Of a stretch of DNA of 6,111 nucleotides, positions 5,612 to 6,111 are shown piece after piece (position 1 is the first letter of the stretch; each line of letters starts with the position of its first letter). Under the pieces are notes generated by a model that did no database searches, was not told the origin of the DNA, and saw only the letters and a list, made by a program, of their open reading frames with translations. Both the position numbers and the translations under genes were made by a program. Origin of the DNA: Tateyamaria sp. (GTDB lineage Bacteria; Pseudomonadota; Alphaproteobacteria; Rhodobacterales; Rhodobacteraceae); NCBI GenBank assembly GCA_018668195.1, contig JABITU010000227.1, positions 1 through 6,111 on the forward strand, written 5' to 3'.

Positions 5612-6111
5612 ATGAATACCTCTGAGGCATTCCTTATCGGTGAAACAATGACGGGCGGCTACGGCGCCGGGCCTGACATTTTGCACGACTGCACCATTGC
5701 CGTAAATCCGGGCGAGATCGCCGTTATTGTTGGCCCCAACGGTGCTGGCAAATCCACAGCGATGAGGGCCGTGTTTGGCATGTTGGACATTCGGCAAGGC
5801 TCTGTGCGTCTGGATGGAGAAGACATCACCATCCTATCACCACAAGATCGTGTTGCCCGTGGGATGGGTTTTGTTCCCCAGACATCCAACATCTTTACCT
5901 CGATGACCGTCGAAGAAAACCTCGAAATGGGGGCTTTTATCCGCCGCGATGATTTTTCGAAGACAATGGCGCAAGTCTATGATCTTTTTCCTATTCTCGC
6001 CGAAAAGCGCCATCAGGCTGCCGGCGAGTTGTCAGGCGGCCAACGTCAACAGGTGGCCGTGGGGCGCGCGTTGATGACCCAGCCCAAAGTGTTGATGCTG
6101 GATGAACCGAC
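5612..6111 (+). CDS. livF: LivF-type ABC transporter ATP-binding protein (partial at right edge)
   Basis: From ATG at 5612 the frame gives 166 complete codons and is cut by the window edge just after Walker B. It encodes the second cytoplasmic ATPase of a Liv-type importer and presumably pairs with the LivG product. Visible motifs are Walker A GPNGAGKS (41-48), Q-loop Gln90 in FVPQ, signature LSGGQ (140-144) and Walker B VLMLDE (160-165). The segment FVPQTSNIFTSMTVEENLEM is typical of LivF rather than LivG. The start is uncertain. The ATG at 5612 has only a weak AGG three bases upstream. An in-frame ATG lies at 5648, inside the first strand of the domain, and TTG codons at 5531 or 5525 would add about 27-29 polar residues. 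The H-loop and C-terminus lie beyond the window. Confidence 0.92.
   Translation, partial: MNTSEAFLIGETMTGGYGAGPDILHDCTIAVNPGEIAVIVGPNGAGKSTAMRAVFGMLDIRQGSVRLDGEDITILSPQDRVARGMGFVPQTSNIFTSMTVEENLEMGAFIRRDDFSKTMAQVYDLFPILAEKRHQAAGELSGGQRQQVAVGRALMTQPKVLMLDEP

Noticed and set aside
5162..5797. Minus-strand frame of 211 codons across the livG-livF junction
   Set aside because: It is antisense to conserved ATPase motifs of both genes and has no plausible start signal or domain.

Overview
The window looks like chromosomal DNA from an alphaproteobacterium, most probably a Rhodobacteraceae/Roseobacter-type organism. This rests on moderately GC-rich genes with AT-richer spacers, the protein style (an alanine-rich Liv-type binding protein, LivG/LivF-type ATPases, an AcoR-like regulator) and tight Shine-Dalgarno-led starts. 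It is inferred by eye; no database comparison was possible.

Layout. Left part, minus strand: the 5' part of a zinc-type alcohol dehydrogenase gene (1-267, runs off the left edge), preceded on that strand by a short-chain dehydrogenase/reductase gene (299-1054). The 31-bp gap suggests a two-gene oxidoreductase operon. Centre: a 236-bp divergent control region (1055-1290) and a plus-strand gene for a 613-residue AcoR-like regulator (1291-3132). The regulator has an intact GAF-type sensor part and Fis-type helix-turn-helix, but its AAA+ domain is degenerate and lacks the GAFTGA loop. Right part, plus strand: a 260-bp AT-rich leader, then a branched-chain-amino-acid-type ABC transporter operon. 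It encodes a secreted substrate-binding protein (3393-4592), a terminator-like hairpin, a LivG-type ATPase (4691-5473), an odd 138-bp spacer, and a LivF-type ATPase (from about 5612, cut by the right edge). The permease genes are not in the window and probably lie downstream.

How the genes may work together (inference): the transporter imports a small organic solute, the two dehydrogenases oxidise or reduce it or a derivative, and the regulator senses a related molecule and controls the divergent oxidoreductase operon and perhaps the transporter. The substrate cannot be read from the sequence.

The main points for a second look are: (1) a sigma54-activator-like protein that has lost its sigma54-contact loop; (2) two similar inverted repeats 32 bp apart in the divergent promoter region, next to a sigma54-like element with a damaged -12 box; (3) the livG-livF junction, which has three successive ATGA stop/start overlaps, two hairpins, and an open frame that would extend LivF at its N-terminus. 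Nothing resembling a defence system, CRISPR array, transposon, tRNA or rRNA was seen.
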